DNA of 64,000 bases from positions 62,001-126,000 of the forward strand of contig JRUP01000004.1 of the NCBI GenBank assembly GCA_000773965.1. Reading direction: 5' to 3'. A model generated the notes under the pieces. That model was not told the origin of the DNA, made no database searches, and saw only the letters and a list, made by a program, of their open reading frames with translations. Made by a program: the position numbers and the translations under genes. How positions within the stretch are numbered: the first letter of the stretch is position 1; every line of letters starts with the position of its first letter. The DNA is from Enterobacter cancerogenus (GTDB taxonomy: Bacteria > Pseudomonadota > Gammaproteobacteria > Enterobacterales > Enterobacteriaceae). This document shows positions 33,223 through 42,231 of the stretch, one piece after another.

Positions 33223-34439
33223 GATGCAGCTCCTGTGAGCACACGAGCGCAGGCACGTTCAAAGCGCGCCAGTCCCTCTTTTACTTCCTCTTCGCTGATA
33301 TTCAGCGCTGGCGCGAAACGCACCACGTTGGCACCGGCAATCAGCACCATGACACCTTCTTCAGCCGCCGTCAGGTTGAACTGCTTCGCTTTCCCGGCAA
33401 AATCCTCATTTAGCACGGCACCAATTAACAGTCCGAGACCGCGAACTTCTTTAAAGATCGGCAGGCGCTGATTCATCTCCTGCAGTGCATCAACAAACCA
33501 CTGGTGGCGCTGCGCCACGCCCGCCATAAAATCGGGTTGGTTTATCAACTCCATCACTTTACCGGCGACGGCACCCGCCAGCGGGTTACCGCCGTAGGTG
33601 GTGCCATGGGTACCCACGCCCATCACCAGCGCCAGATCTTCGCGTGTCAGCATCGCGCCAATTGGGAAGCCGCCACCGAGCGCTTTGGCGGTGGTCAGGA
33701 CGTCCGGCGTCACGCCATAGTGCATGTAGGCATACAGCGAGCCGGTACGACCCACGCCGCTCTGTACTTCATCGAATATCAGGGTCGCCTGATGTTTGTC
33801 GCACAGTTCACGCAGGCCGCGCAGGAAAGCAGGATCGGCAGGCAAGACACCGCCTTCGCCCTGAATCGGTTCAACAATCACGGCACAGGTCTGGTCATTG
33901 ATCAGTGCTGCCGCAGAGGTGAGGTCGTTGAAGTTGGCGTGCTGAATCGCCGGAGGCAGCGGCGCAAAATCACGTGAATAAGCCGGTTGTCCACCCGCTG
34001 AAACAGTAAACAGCGTACGTCCGTGGAAAGCATTATTGAAGGCTACAATGCCATTTTTCTCTGCGCCAAAACGATCGTGCGCAACTTTACGGGCCAGCTT
34101 CAGTGCCGCCTCATTGGCTTCCGCCCCGGAGTTACAGAAGAACACGCGATCGGCGAAGGTGGCGTCAATCAGCTGTTTAGCCAGACGTAATATAGGTTCG
34201 TTAGTATAGCCATTGCCGGTGTGCCACAGCTTACCCGCCTGCTCGGTCAGTGCCTGTTGCAAAGCCGGGTGTGCATGTCCCAATGCATTCACCGCGATGC
34301 CGCCTGCAAAGTCGATGTAATCCTTACCCTGCTGATCCCAAAGGGTTGAGCCTTCAGCACGCACCGGTACGAAAGCCGCGGGGGCGTATACCGGCATCAT
34401 CCATTGATCAAAATCGTGACGTGAAACCTGCAGTGACAT
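33219..34439 (-). CDS. astC: Succinylornithine transaminase
   Basis: AstC moves the delta-amino group of N-succinylornithine to 2-oxoglutarate. It is a class III PLP aminotransferase; the PLP lysine is in [16 protein letters not shown] and the cofactor-binding aspartate in [14 protein letters not shown]. With the start at 34439 ([20 protein letters not shown]) the length of 406 aa equals E. coli AstC; ATG at 34445 is an alternative. Biosynthetic ArgD is a close relative, but the operon context (astCADBE) and N-terminus favour AstC. First gene of the operon, behind a sigma54 promoter. Confidence 0.94.
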
Positions 34440-35327
34440 AGCCATTTCTCCTGCTCCACCTGAGTGAAGCTATTGTTTTAAAATTGTTAAAATCTGTTGT
34501 GTTGCAGCACTACTGTAGAGTGCAGTAAGCGTGCCAGCTAGCGGAAAAAATGCATAAACGGGTTTGGGTAACGCAATATCAATGAGTTACACCAGGTCAC
34601 TATTCACATAAAATGCATAAAAAGTGAATATCAGTCTGATGGAGATGGGAGAGCAGCAATTTATTTAGCAGATTTATGCATTCACAAAATGAAATAGCGC
34701 TTTTGTGATCGCACAGGGAATATTTCGCCGAAATGTCGCGGCTGTCGCCCTGTTTTAGGGCAATTTGTGCATTTATGGTGCGCGAATATGCAGGAAGTGT
34801 GCAGCCAGATGGACAAGTAATGTCAGCGCTGATTCGCCGCTAATTAACAATCTCGTTGCATATTTGGCTGTATTTTGAACAGCCATTGAATTAAACATAA
34901 GCTAAACGACATTTAGTGACTAAGGTTATTATCAGAACAGAAATAAAAGGATACAAAGAGATTAACCAGATAATTACCACACTAATGATTAGGTGGTTTT
35001 CTATATTTGTTATTGAACAATAATGCATAGGCTTGTGCTATTTAACCCTTAAAGAAACGCGGTGATTTACTTTTCTTTAATTTTACTAAAAACCATAAAA
35101 AACAATGACATATTTATTTTTATTGGTCAAGCGCATGACGAAATAGAGATAAGTTTATCCAATGTAAAATTCCGAATAATGGAAGTTAAGATTAAAAATC
35201 ACACAAAAAGCCAATAAGAAACATTTAGTTACATATATTGCACTGTTGATCTTGAACCTTTTGTGTCATTTTCTTTTCACCCCGATGACGGGGATACAAT
35301 TAAAAAATATCACAGGGTAAATTATAA
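34440..35327. other. Large regulatory intergenic region between astC and the porin
   Basis: About 890 bp without a credible reading frame, AT-rich toward the porin. It holds the ast sigma54 promoter (34521-34536), a TATTCAC/GTGAATA inverted repeat with 16-bp spacing (34601-34630), three TGCAT motifs set in AT-rich sequence (near 34547, 34611, 34677), a GTGC-containing palindrome-like stretch near 34767-34782 that could be an NtrC enhancer, and GTTACATATATTGCAC near 35229-35244, which resembles part of an OmpR site. The binding-site readings other than sigma54 are tentative. Confidence 0.5.
34521..34536 (-). promoter_or_regulatory. Sigma54 promoter of astCADBE
   Basis: Minus-strand TGGCACGCTTACTGCA matches the sigma54 consensus TGGCACR-N4-TTGCW at all but one fixed position, with correct -24/-12 spacing. 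E. coli ast is NtrC- and sigma54-dependent. Transcription should start near 34510, about 70 bp before astC. Confidence 0.88.
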
Positions 35328-36419
35328 ATGATGAAGCGCTCCTTACTGGCAGCAGTAATGCCTTTACTGCTGGGACTTTCTTCGGCTCAGGCCGCCGAAA
35401 TCTATAACAAAGATGGCAATAAACTGGACCTGACCGGCAAAATCAACGTTTCGCATCTGTTCTCTGATAACGACAGCGCAAACGGTGAAGTTTCTTCCTA
35501 TACCCGTCTGGGCTTTAAAGGCGAAACTAAAATTAATGACCAACTGACCGGCTATGGTCAGTGGCAATACCAGTACAGCCTGAGCAACTCTGAAGGCAGC
35601 GATGCCAACTCTGGCAACAAAACTCGTCTGGGCTTTGCGGGTCTGAAAATTGCTCAGTTCGGTTCAATCGACTACGGCCGTAACTACGGTCTGGTGTACG
35701 ACGTACTGGGCTACACCGATATGCTGCCGTACTTTGGTGGTGATTCAGGTATCACCGATGTGTTCCTGTCAAGCCGTTCAACCGGTGTGCTGACCTGGCG
35801 TAACAAAGATTTCTTCGGTCTGGTGAAAGGCTGGAACTTTGCCGCGCAGTACGAAGGCAAAAACGAGCGCTCTGACAGCGCAACCGCCAGCAACCTGGCG
35901 GTACGTCGTTCGAATGGTGACGGCTTTGCGTTGTCAACCTCTTATGACTTCGATTTCGGCCTGAGCATTGTTGGTGCTTATGCTAACCTCGATCGTGTCA
36001 CTGCACAGAACACCGCAACCTACGGCCGTGGTGATAAAGCGCAGAGCTGGGCAGCCGGTCTGAAATATGATGCCAACCAGATTTACCTGGCGACCATTTA
36101 TGGCGAAACGCAGAATGCAACGCCGATCGGCAACAACGGTTTCGCTAACAAAGCGGTTAACTTTGAAGCCGTTGCACAGTATCAGTTCCTGAATGGCCTG
36201 CGTCCTTCACTGGGCTATGTGTCTTCTCGCGCGAAAGATGTCGAGAACAATGTGGGCGATACTGACCTGTTCAAATACGTTGCCGTTGGCGTGACTTACT
36301 ACTTCAACAAGAACATGTCTGCTTACGCAGAGTATAAAATCAACCTGTTGAAAGATAACAACGCATTACACTACAACACTGACGACGTAACTGCTGTTGG
36401 TCTGGTGTATCAGTTCTAA
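35328..36419 (+). CDS. OmpC/OmpF/PhoE-type general porin
   Basis: A 363-aa outer membrane 16-strand trimeric porin with signal peptide ([22 protein letters not shown]) and mature start [17 protein letters not shown], typical of enterobacterial porins. The constriction loop L3 is in [20 protein letters not shown] (PEFGG in E. coli porins). The C-terminus is GLVYQF, ending in the Phe needed for BAM recognition. Which of OmpC, OmpF or PhoE it equals cannot be decided by eye, and the locus is not that of any of them in E. coli. AGGG lies 10 nt upstream of the first of two ATG codons. A strong terminator follows. Confidence 0.92.
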   Translation: MMKRSLLAAVMPLLLGLSSAQAAEIYNKDGNKLDLTGKINVSHLFSDNDSANGEVSSYTRLGFKGETKINDQLTGYGQWQYQYSLSNSEGSDANSGNKTRLGFAGLKIAQFGSIDYGRNYGLVYDVLGYTDMLPYFGGDSGITDVFLSSRSTGVLTWRNKDFFGLVKGWNFAAQYEGKNERSDSATASNLAVRRSNGDGFALSTSYDFDFGLSIVGAYANLDRVTAQNTATYGRGDKAQSWAAGLKYDANQIYLATIYGETQNATPIGNNGFANKAVNFEAVAQYQFLNGLRPSLGYVSSRAKDVENNVGDTDLFKYVAVGVTYYFNKNMSAYAEYKINLLKDNNALHYNTDDVTAVGLVYQF

Positions 36420-36469
36420 GTGAGTATCCCTCATTGCATACCGGCTAGTGTCGGCTGGGTATGAGCCAG

Positions 36470-36495
36470 GGGCAGCGCAAGCTGCCCTTTTTTAT
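36470..36495 (+). terminator. Intrinsic terminator of the porin gene
   Basis: GGGCAGC/GCTGCCC (36470-36476 and 36481-36487) with loop GCAA, followed by six T residues. Confidence 0.93.
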
Positions 36496-36591
36496 TGTCG
36501 TTATACAGGTACTCAATCGTGATTGAGGACGCGATAACTCACTGTTTCCGCTATTACTCTCCATGATTTTACACTCATGGAGACAACGCTA

Positions 36592-37650
36592 ATGATTCGA
36601 TTTTGTATTTGTGCACTTATGCTGATGATGTGTGCGTCGCTTGCACAGGCCGCAACGGGTTTTCGTCAGATAACACTTGATAGTCAGGGCAATCGTCCGC
36701 TCAATGTTGCGTTTTGGTATCCCACTGCCGCCACGGGCGTCTTTGAAGGTGTGGGTGAGAACCCCGTGTTCTATGGTGAGCCGATGTTACGCAATGCAAC
36801 GCCTCGTCCAGGACAGCATCCTTTAGTCCTTCTGTCTCACGGCTATGGCGGTAGCTGGCGTAACCTCAACTGGTTGGCGCATGCACTCACTGTGCAGGGA
36901 TATATCGTCGCTGCCCCCAATCATCCCGGTACAACAACTGAGAATCACGATCCTGCTACTGCCCGGAAACTTTGGCTGCGTCCAGATGATATCAGCCGGG
37001 TACTGGATCGGTTATTGGCAGACGAACACCTGGCAGGAAAGGTCGATCCATTGCGTATCGCCGCCATCGGCCACTCACTTGGAGGGTGGACAGTGATGGA
37101 GTTAATCGGTGCCCGGTTTTCGTCCAACAGATTTGTTCAGGATTGTCAGAACCACGCGCAGCTAGCAGACTGTCAATTGATTGAGACGTTGGGTATCAGC
37201 AATACAAATACCGCTTCTTTATTAGATGCTCAATTACGTAATCCACGTATTAAAGCGGCCGTATCGCTTGATCTTGGTCTGGCGCGCGGATTCACACCTG
37301 AGAGCCTGTCAAGGGTTTCTGTGCCAGTGCTGGTGTTATCCGCAGAACAAGACAGTGTTGAACTTCCCGCCTCACTGGTATCCGGCTATCTGGCGCAGTA
37401 TCTTCCGCCGCAACAGACATCGTTTTCACGTATAAGAGGCGCAACCCACTTTAGTTTTATGCAGCGCTGTAAACCCCATGGTGCTGAGTTAATCGAACAA
37501 TCTTCCCCTGGTGAGGGCTTCGTTTGCCGGGATCAAGGCAGCCGCACCCGCGCCGATATTCATCAGGAGTTAATCGCCCGTATCACGCGCTTTCTGACAG
37601 CGGCATTGAACCCGCCTGCTGACGAAATGCACTCGGCGTCTGTCCGCTAA
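36592..37650 (+). CDS. Secreted alpha/beta hydrolase (PAF-acetylhydrolase/dienelactone hydrolase-like)
   Basis: A 352-aa exported hydrolase with signal peptide MIRFCICALMLMMCASLAQA. The nucleophile elbow is AAIGHSLGGW, the likely acid VLSAEQDSVELP and the likely histidine GATHFSFMQ. The oxyanion region is LVLLSHGYGGSWRN, and FWYPTAATG near the start matches lipoprotein-associated phospholipase/PAF-AH-like families. Two conserved-looking cysteines (QDCQNHAQLADC) may form a disulfide. GGAGA lies 9 nt before the ATG at 36592, better than the codon at 36577. The last 68 bp overlap tail-to-tail with the AraC-type gene. The substrate is unknown. Confidence 0.82.
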   Translation: MIRFCICALMLMMCASLAQAATGFRQITLDSQGNRPLNVAFWYPTAATGVFEGVGENPVFYGEPMLRNATPRPGQHPLVLLSHGYGGSWRNLNWLAHALTVQGYIVAAPNHPGTTTENHDPATARKLWLRPDDISRVLDRLLADEHLAGKVDPLRIAAIGHSLGGWTVMELIGARFSSNRFVQDCQNHAQLADCQLIETLGISNTNTASLLDAQLRNPRIKAAVSLDLGLARGFTPESLSRVSVPVLVLSAEQDSVELPASLVSGYLAQYLPPQQTSFSRIRGATHFSFMQRCKPHGAELIEQSSPGEGFVCRDQGSRTRADIHQELIARITRFLTAALNPPADEMHSASVR

Positions 37651-38617
37651 TGCGTAAAAACTCGCGATTGAAATTTGATTTTGTGGTGAATCCTGACGCC
37701 AGCATCACCTCCGTAACCGGCAGTGAACTGCTTCGAAGCAACTGCTGCGCATGAGCGATGCGAAAACCATTTATCCACTGAGAAACATTGCAGTGGTAAG
37801 TCGCATTGATCGCACGTGAGATATGACGCGAGGGAATACCGGCTTTGCGTGCTAACAGATTCAACGTGAGTTGTGTATTAAGGAACAGGTCATCCTGTCG
37901 CAGTCGATTTTCCAGTTGCAGGCACAAGGCTGCCTGCTCAGGCGTCTGCAACGGAGAAGAATCGGGCAGTGCTGTCTCAATATTCACTTCCCGGGGGCGA
38001 GTGCGTGCTGCAAGTACAATCGCCAGGCTAAGCAAAGGCAGCATTAAACTTTGCAGTATCGCGATGATTTGCGGCACAAGCTTGCCCTGATGCAAAGTGA
38101 ATTCGAGCGCCACCAGCAAATCTGTCATACCAGAGAAGCAAAGAAAAACACCGGCGGTAAGAGCCATTCTTGCCGCCAGCCCGACTTCACCGATGCGCGC
38201 ATCGCTAAATCGATCCCCACCGCCTAAGCCCATAAGAATCAATGTTGCCCCGTATCCGATATAAAGCACAAATAGCGCGCTATCAATGGCTTCTGGCCAG
38301 CACTGCATAATGATGATGGCCAGCGCGGGCGGGACGATTTTCCAGCGTGAATATTGATGAGTCGTATGCGGGCTGAAACAGTGCCAGGCCAGCGCCGGGA
38401 TTAGCGTTGCCAATAACACGCGCAAAGCCATGAGTGGTGTTGACGGCCAGATCCAACGTAATGCTCCCACCGCCAGTAACAGTGAGCAGACGACCAGAAA
38501 TAGTAGCGTGGTTTGGTGGCGTTGCTTATCGTTCGCCGCTAGGGTCACGATTAAAATTAGCAGCACCAGTAGCGTAACCAGCGGAACCGGAATTGAAGGC
38601 ATGCAGTAAGAATCCAT
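37583..38617 (-). CDS. Membrane-anchored AraC-family regulator with seven-helix N-terminal domain
   Basis: A 344-aa protein. The first 220 residues contain about seven hydrophobic helices (for example VPLVTLLVLLILIVTLAAN and ALFVLYIGYGATLILMGL); the last 100 form an AraC/XylS double helix-turn-helix (LARKAGIPSRHISRAINATY, VTEVMLASGFTTKSNFNREF). This layout suggests signal sensing in the inner membrane with DNA binding in the cytoplasm. Start chosen at ATG 38617; a TTG at 38626 is possible and neither has a strong Shine-Dalgarno. It overlaps the convergent hydrolase gene by 68 bp. Its target is unknown, the hydrolase being an obvious candidate. Confidence 0.83.
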   Translation of the reverse strand: MDSYCMPSIPVPLVTLLVLLILIVTLAANDKQRHQTTLLFLVVCSLLLAVGALRWIWPSTPLMALRVLLATLIPALAWHCFSPHTTHQYSRWKIVPPALAIIIMQCWPEAIDSALFVLYIGYGATLILMGLGGGDRFSDARIGEVGLAARMALTAGVFLCFSGMTDLLVALEFTLHQGKLVPQIIAILQSLMLPLLSLAIVLAARTRPREVNIETALPDSSPLQTPEQAALCLQLENRLRQDDLFLNTQLTLNLLARKAGIPSRHISRAINATYHCNVSQWINGFRIAHAQQLLRSSSLPVTEVMLASGFTTKSNFNREFLRISGQTPSAFRQQAGSMPLSESA

Positions 38618-38687
38618 TCTTGACAATAAGCCGCTATATTACCGGGTTCATGCACTGAAGTGGCGGGAATTTCTTCGATGGCCGTTA

Positions 38688-40124
38688 CTAAGGCGCCAGC
38701 AAATCGAAGCGATTATCCTCACCGGAATCGATGCTAAACGGTTCCTGAATTTGCAGCGTAATCCAGTTGGAGGTTACGCGACTGCCCTTGCTGTCTTCCA
38801 GTGTCACAGACAGGCGATAGCTATTGGTGGCGTCCGATGCACTGTTCCACGCGGGCATAATGATGCTCCATCCTTGCGGATCATTAGGATTGGCACCCGG
38901 CGTTAAGCTCAGAGCCTGAGTGTCGCCCTGCCAGACCACCTTAGTTATCGGATTGGCATTACGGATTTGCAATTTCAGCGGCAGGCTTTCGCCGCCGTTT
39001 AATTGCCATGGCGGTGTGGCGAGGAATACCGATAAGGTTTTGCGCTGACGATACTCCACCACCGGCGTATTGTTGCGCGTCACCATGTCGTAACGGCTAC
39101 CGCGCAGAGAACGCGCTTCGGCCACGTTATCGGCACTCAACTGCTGGCTCAGCGGCACACCAAAACGATAGTTAAGATGTAAACCCAGCTGATCCTGACT
39201 TTCACCTTCATTACTGGTTTTGTGGCTGGCAGAAAATGTCACCAGCGGTACCGGCGTGTAGGAGACACCAAAAGTCAGTGCCGAAGGATTGTGATAGGTA
39301 TTGCCGCTGCTAAACAGATCCACATCATTGCCCAGATACTGCTCCCAACTCACCGACATACCAAGCTGGCGATAAAACGGCAGATAGCCCTGAGTGGTGA
39401 AATCGTAGCCGCGTGCTAAACGCTGCTGCTGGAAGGGATCGCGATTTTGCCAGCCCGATAGCGGTGTGTAGTAGTTAGCCGAGAAGCGCAGGTAATCGCC
39501 CCAGGCTTCTGTACCCACTGAAGCGCGCTGCAATCCGCTGTTGAACATGCGATCGACAAAACCGTTGTAACCAAGCAGCCATTTGCCCGCCGTCCAACGT
39601 TGTCCTAAGCCGATATTGCCCACCAGCCCATCATCCGTTTGGTGGAAGCCCACCTCACTAAACGTCAGATATTGATAGCGATCGGCCCACGGCGTAAGCA
39701 GAGAGGCGCCACTGCCGGTGAAGTTACCATCCATATCGACGTTAAAATCGATCTGCGCTTTACCGTAGGGAGAAAGCAGAGATTGGCCCTCATCCACCAC
39801 GCGGTTTGCCACCTCATCGCGGAAATGGTTAAACGCCCAGATGCCCGCCTGATGACCAAAAGTGTTGTCACTGGTGCTGTCCTGACTGGCTTCACCAATG
39901 CTCTTGGCGATGGTCGCCAGATTTTTGCTGAAGGCCGCATTCTCATCTTCATAGCCAAGCGCGGGCAGATCGCTGGCCATTTTCTGGAAGCGTTCAGGAT
40001 CGCTAAAAGGCGCATCAGCGACATGCGTGTCAGTCACCAGCGCCAGAGCAGGCGCGGTGAAAAGCAGTCCCGTTGCAGCGGGCAACATGCGCAGTGATTT
40101 GAAAGCAGAGAAAACAGATGTCAT
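38688..40124 (-). CDS. ychO: YchO/YchP-type inverse autotransporter (invasin/intimin beta-domain)
   Basis: A 478-aa protein with a signal peptide (LPAATGLLFTAPALA) followed by a periplasmic helical linker and the IAT beta-barrel of the intimin/invasin family (FGHQAGIWAFNHFRDEVANR, SPYGKAQIDFNVDMDG, LLTPWADRYQYLTFSEVGFH, WGDYLRFSANYYTPLSGW). After the barrel there is only one short Ig-like domain of about 100 residues (VVWQGDTQALSLTPGANPND), as in E. coli YchO, rather than the long adhesive repeats of invasin. It probably acts in surface attachment or biofilm; no partner gene is adjacent. Confidence 0.86.
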   Translation of the reverse strand: MTSVFSAFKSLRMLPAATGLLFTAPALALVTDTHVADAPFSDPERFQKMASDLPALGYEDENAAFSKNLATIAKSIGEASQDSTSDNTFGHQAGIWAFNHFRDEVANRVVDEGQSLLSPYGKAQIDFNVDMDGNFTGSGASLLTPWADRYQYLTFSEVGFHQTDDGLVGNIGLGQRWTAGKWLLGYNGFVDRMFNSGLQRASVGTEAWGDYLRFSANYYTPLSGWQNRDPFQQQRLARGYDFTTQGYLPFYRQLGMSVSWEQYLGNDVDLFSSGNTYHNPSALTFGVSYTPVPLVTFSASHKTSNEGESQDQLGLHLNYRFGVPLSQQLSADNVAEARSLRGSRYDMVTRNNTPVVEYRQRKTLSVFLATPPWQLNGGESLPLKLQIRNANPITKVVWQGDTQALSLTPGANPNDPQGWSIIMPAWNSASDATNSYRLSVTLEDSKGSRVTSNWITLQIQEPFSIDSGEDNRFDLLAP

Positions 40125-40335
40125 AGCAAAAACAGGCTTTTATCCAGTTTAGAATTTGAAGTGGCTCACAAAACTGTACTGGAATACCCTAACACATTCT
40201 GCCGATTTTGCAGAAAAGGCCGGGCTGAATTAGGAAATTGCCTGACTAGCAAAAGGCATCATTTTCTCTTGATCACCAAATCGCTCCGCAGAGCGCCCTG
40301 CGTACAGCCCCGCAAGACGCTCACGGCTGCTGCGA

Positions 40336-41133
40336 TTAGGAGAATATCAGCCCGCCATCCACATTGATGGTTTGACCGGTAATGTAGCGCGCATCATCCG
40401 AGGCGAGAAACGCCACCAACCCGGCGACATCCTGCGGCTGTCCGGCGCGTTTCAGCGGAATATTTTCCACCCATTCCGCCATCAACTCACCTTTGCCATA
40501 CTGCTTTTTATCGCTGCTAAGGATTTCTCCCCACACGCGATCGTTATAATCCCACATCTCACTTTCGATGATACCCGGACAGAAAGCGTTAACGGTGATG
40601 TGCCACGGCGCCAGCTCCAGAGCAAGACTCTGAGTAATGCCGATAACACCCATTTTACTGGCCGCATAGTGTGGCGTGTAAATAAAGCCCTGCCGCCCCT
40701 GACCAGATGACGTGTTAATCAGGCTGCCACTGCCCTGCTTCACCATATATTTCGCCGCCTCGCGGCAGCACAGCCACACGGCCGTGGTGTTGACCGCCAG
40801 AATTTTTTCAAAGTCACTCTTTGGCATTGAATCAAAGCGATCAATAGTGATCACTCCGGCATTCTGAATCGAGACATCAATGGTGCCGAAGCGCTCCGCC
40901 GCCTGCTGATAAAGCTGCTGCACTTCGGCTTCATTGGTCACATCCACCTGCAGCGCCAGAATCTCGCTGCCGTACTGTTCTTCCAGCGCCCGCGCCGTGG
41001 TGAATACCCGGTCCGAATTGGACACCATCACCAGCCGTGCGCCATCGCGCGCAAATCGTGCGGCAATGCCCGCGCCAATCCCGCGGCATGCGCCGGTAAT
41101 CACCACCGTTTTTCCACTAAAATCGCGTGTCAT
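40336..41133 (-). CDS. Short-chain dehydrogenase, last gene of the sugar/polyol operon
   Basis: A 265-aa classical SDR: cofactor motif VVITGACRGIGAGIA, SIQNAGVITI, serine in INTSSGQGRQG and the catalytic YAASK in PHYAASKMGVIG; tail TGQTINVDGGLIF. The 12-nt gap to the upstream permease gene places it in the ABC transporter operon, so it probably oxidises the imported polyol or sugar, or its product. Sequence shows no more than the general sugar/polyol dehydrogenase group. The cofactor is probably NAD(P); the residue after the second beta strand (VMVSNSDR) lacks the acidic NAD marker, leaving preference open. Confidence 0.82.
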   Translation of the reverse strand: MTRDFSGKTVVITGACRGIGAGIAARFARDGARLVMVSNSDRVFTTARALEEQYGSEILALQVDVTNEAEVQQLYQQAAERFGTIDVSIQNAGVITIDRFDSMPKSDFEKILAVNTTAVWLCCREAAKYMVKQGSGSLINTSSGQGRQGFIYTPHYAASKMGVIGITQSLALELAPWHITVNAFCPGIIESEMWDYNDRVWGEILSSDKKQYGKGELMAEWVENIPLKRAGQPQDVAGLVAFLASDDARYITGQTINVDGGLIFS

Positions 41134-41144
41134 ATTGCCTCCTG

Positions 41145-42212
41145 TTATCCATGCGTTGCTTCAGGCAGGGCGGCCGATTGCTGCTTTTTTTCATGTCTGC
41201 GCAGCAGCACCACCTTACTTTGTAATTTTTGCTGGAACTGGTCGATGACCACGGCGGTGACAATCACCAGCCCTTTAATCACCATTTGCCAGAAATCGCT
41301 GACGCCCATCATCACCATGCCATCGGCGAGGAACACGATGACAAAGGCACCGATAATCGAACCCGATACGCGCCCGCGCCCTCCTGCTAACGCCGTTCCG
41401 CCCAATACGGTTGCACCGATGGCGTCCATCTCGAACATGTTGCCGGTCATCGGGTGCGCGGTTTGCAGTTGGGATGCGACGATCAATCCCACCAGCGCAG
41501 CACATAAACCGGAGAAGGCATAGACAAACACTTTGACCTTGATGATCGGGACACCGGCCAGGCGTGCCGCAGATTCATTGCCGCCGGTGGCATAGATATA
41601 GCGGCCCAGCGGGGTTTTACGTGTCAGATAAAGGCCGAGCAGCAGGAAGCCGATCATTAACCAGATTGGGATGTAGACGCCAAGCACACTGCCCGATCCC
41701 AGCAACGCGAAACCGGTATTGCCGAGCGCCGGCATGCCCACCAGATTGGCGTAGGTACTGCCATCATTGAACAGCAGCGCCGCCCCACGGGCCACATACA
41801 TCATGCCGAGGGTGCAGATAAAGGGCGCGACGCCCAGACGTGTCACCACGGTGCCATTGATCAACCCCAGTACGATGCCGAACAGCGCCACCACCAGAAT
41901 TACTTCCGGCACGTTAAAGAACAGCGTATTACCGCCCCACAGCGGCACGCCATTGGTCAGCAGCGCTCCCGCCACCATGCCGCAGATGCCCGCCACCGCG
42001 CCAACTGACAGATCGATGCCGCCAGTCAGAATCACCAGCGTCATACCAATCGCCAGCAGCCCGGTGATGGCAACGTGCTGCGTCATGATCAGCAGGTTTG
42101 AGGTGGTCAGGAAGTTGGGCACCATAAAGCTGAAAAAGCCGACCACGATCAGTAACGCGATAAAGGTTCGCGCTTTCAGCAAGTACATATAAAGCAGGTA
42201 TTTCTGGTTCAT
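41145..42212 (-). CDS. Sugar ABC transporter permease (RbsC family)
   Basis: A 355-aa inner membrane permease of the ribose/xylose/autoinducer-2 branch (BPD_transp_2). It has eight to ten hydrophobic helices and conserved stretches GIDLSVGAVAGICGMVAGAL, YATGGNESAARLAGVPI, which includes the ATPase-contact loop, and AIGATVLGGTALAGGRGRVS. It lies 19 nt after the ATPase gene and 11 nt before the last SDR gene. The sugar cannot be inferred from the permease. Confidence 0.92.
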   Translation of the reverse strand: MNQKYLLYMYLLKARTFIALLIVVGFFSFMVPNFLTTSNLLIMTQHVAITGLLAIGMTLVILTGGIDLSVGAVAGICGMVAGALLTNGVPLWGGNTLFFNVPEVILVVALFGIVLGLINGTVVTRLGVAPFICTLGMMYVARGAALLFNDGSTYANLVGMPALGNTGFALLGSGSVLGVYIPIWLMIGFLLLGLYLTRKTPLGRYIYATGGNESAARLAGVPIIKVKVFVYAFSGLCAALVGLIVASQLQTAHPMTGNMFEMDAIGATVLGGTALAGGRGRVSGSIIGAFVIVFLADGMVMMGVSDFWQMVIKGLVIVTAVVIDQFQQKLQSKVVLLRRHEKKQQSAALPEATHG

Positions 42213-42231
42213 TTATTGATCTCCTGCGGGC

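Noticed and set aside
34600..34630. ArgR boxes upstream of astC
   Set aside because: ATTCA and TGAAT half-sites occur, but in the wrong relative order and spacing for TGAAT-N4-ATTCA boxes.
35041..35327. micF-like small RNA gene next to the porin
   Set aside because: No promoter-plus-terminator unit was found that pairs convincingly with a porin start; left as an open test in the findings.
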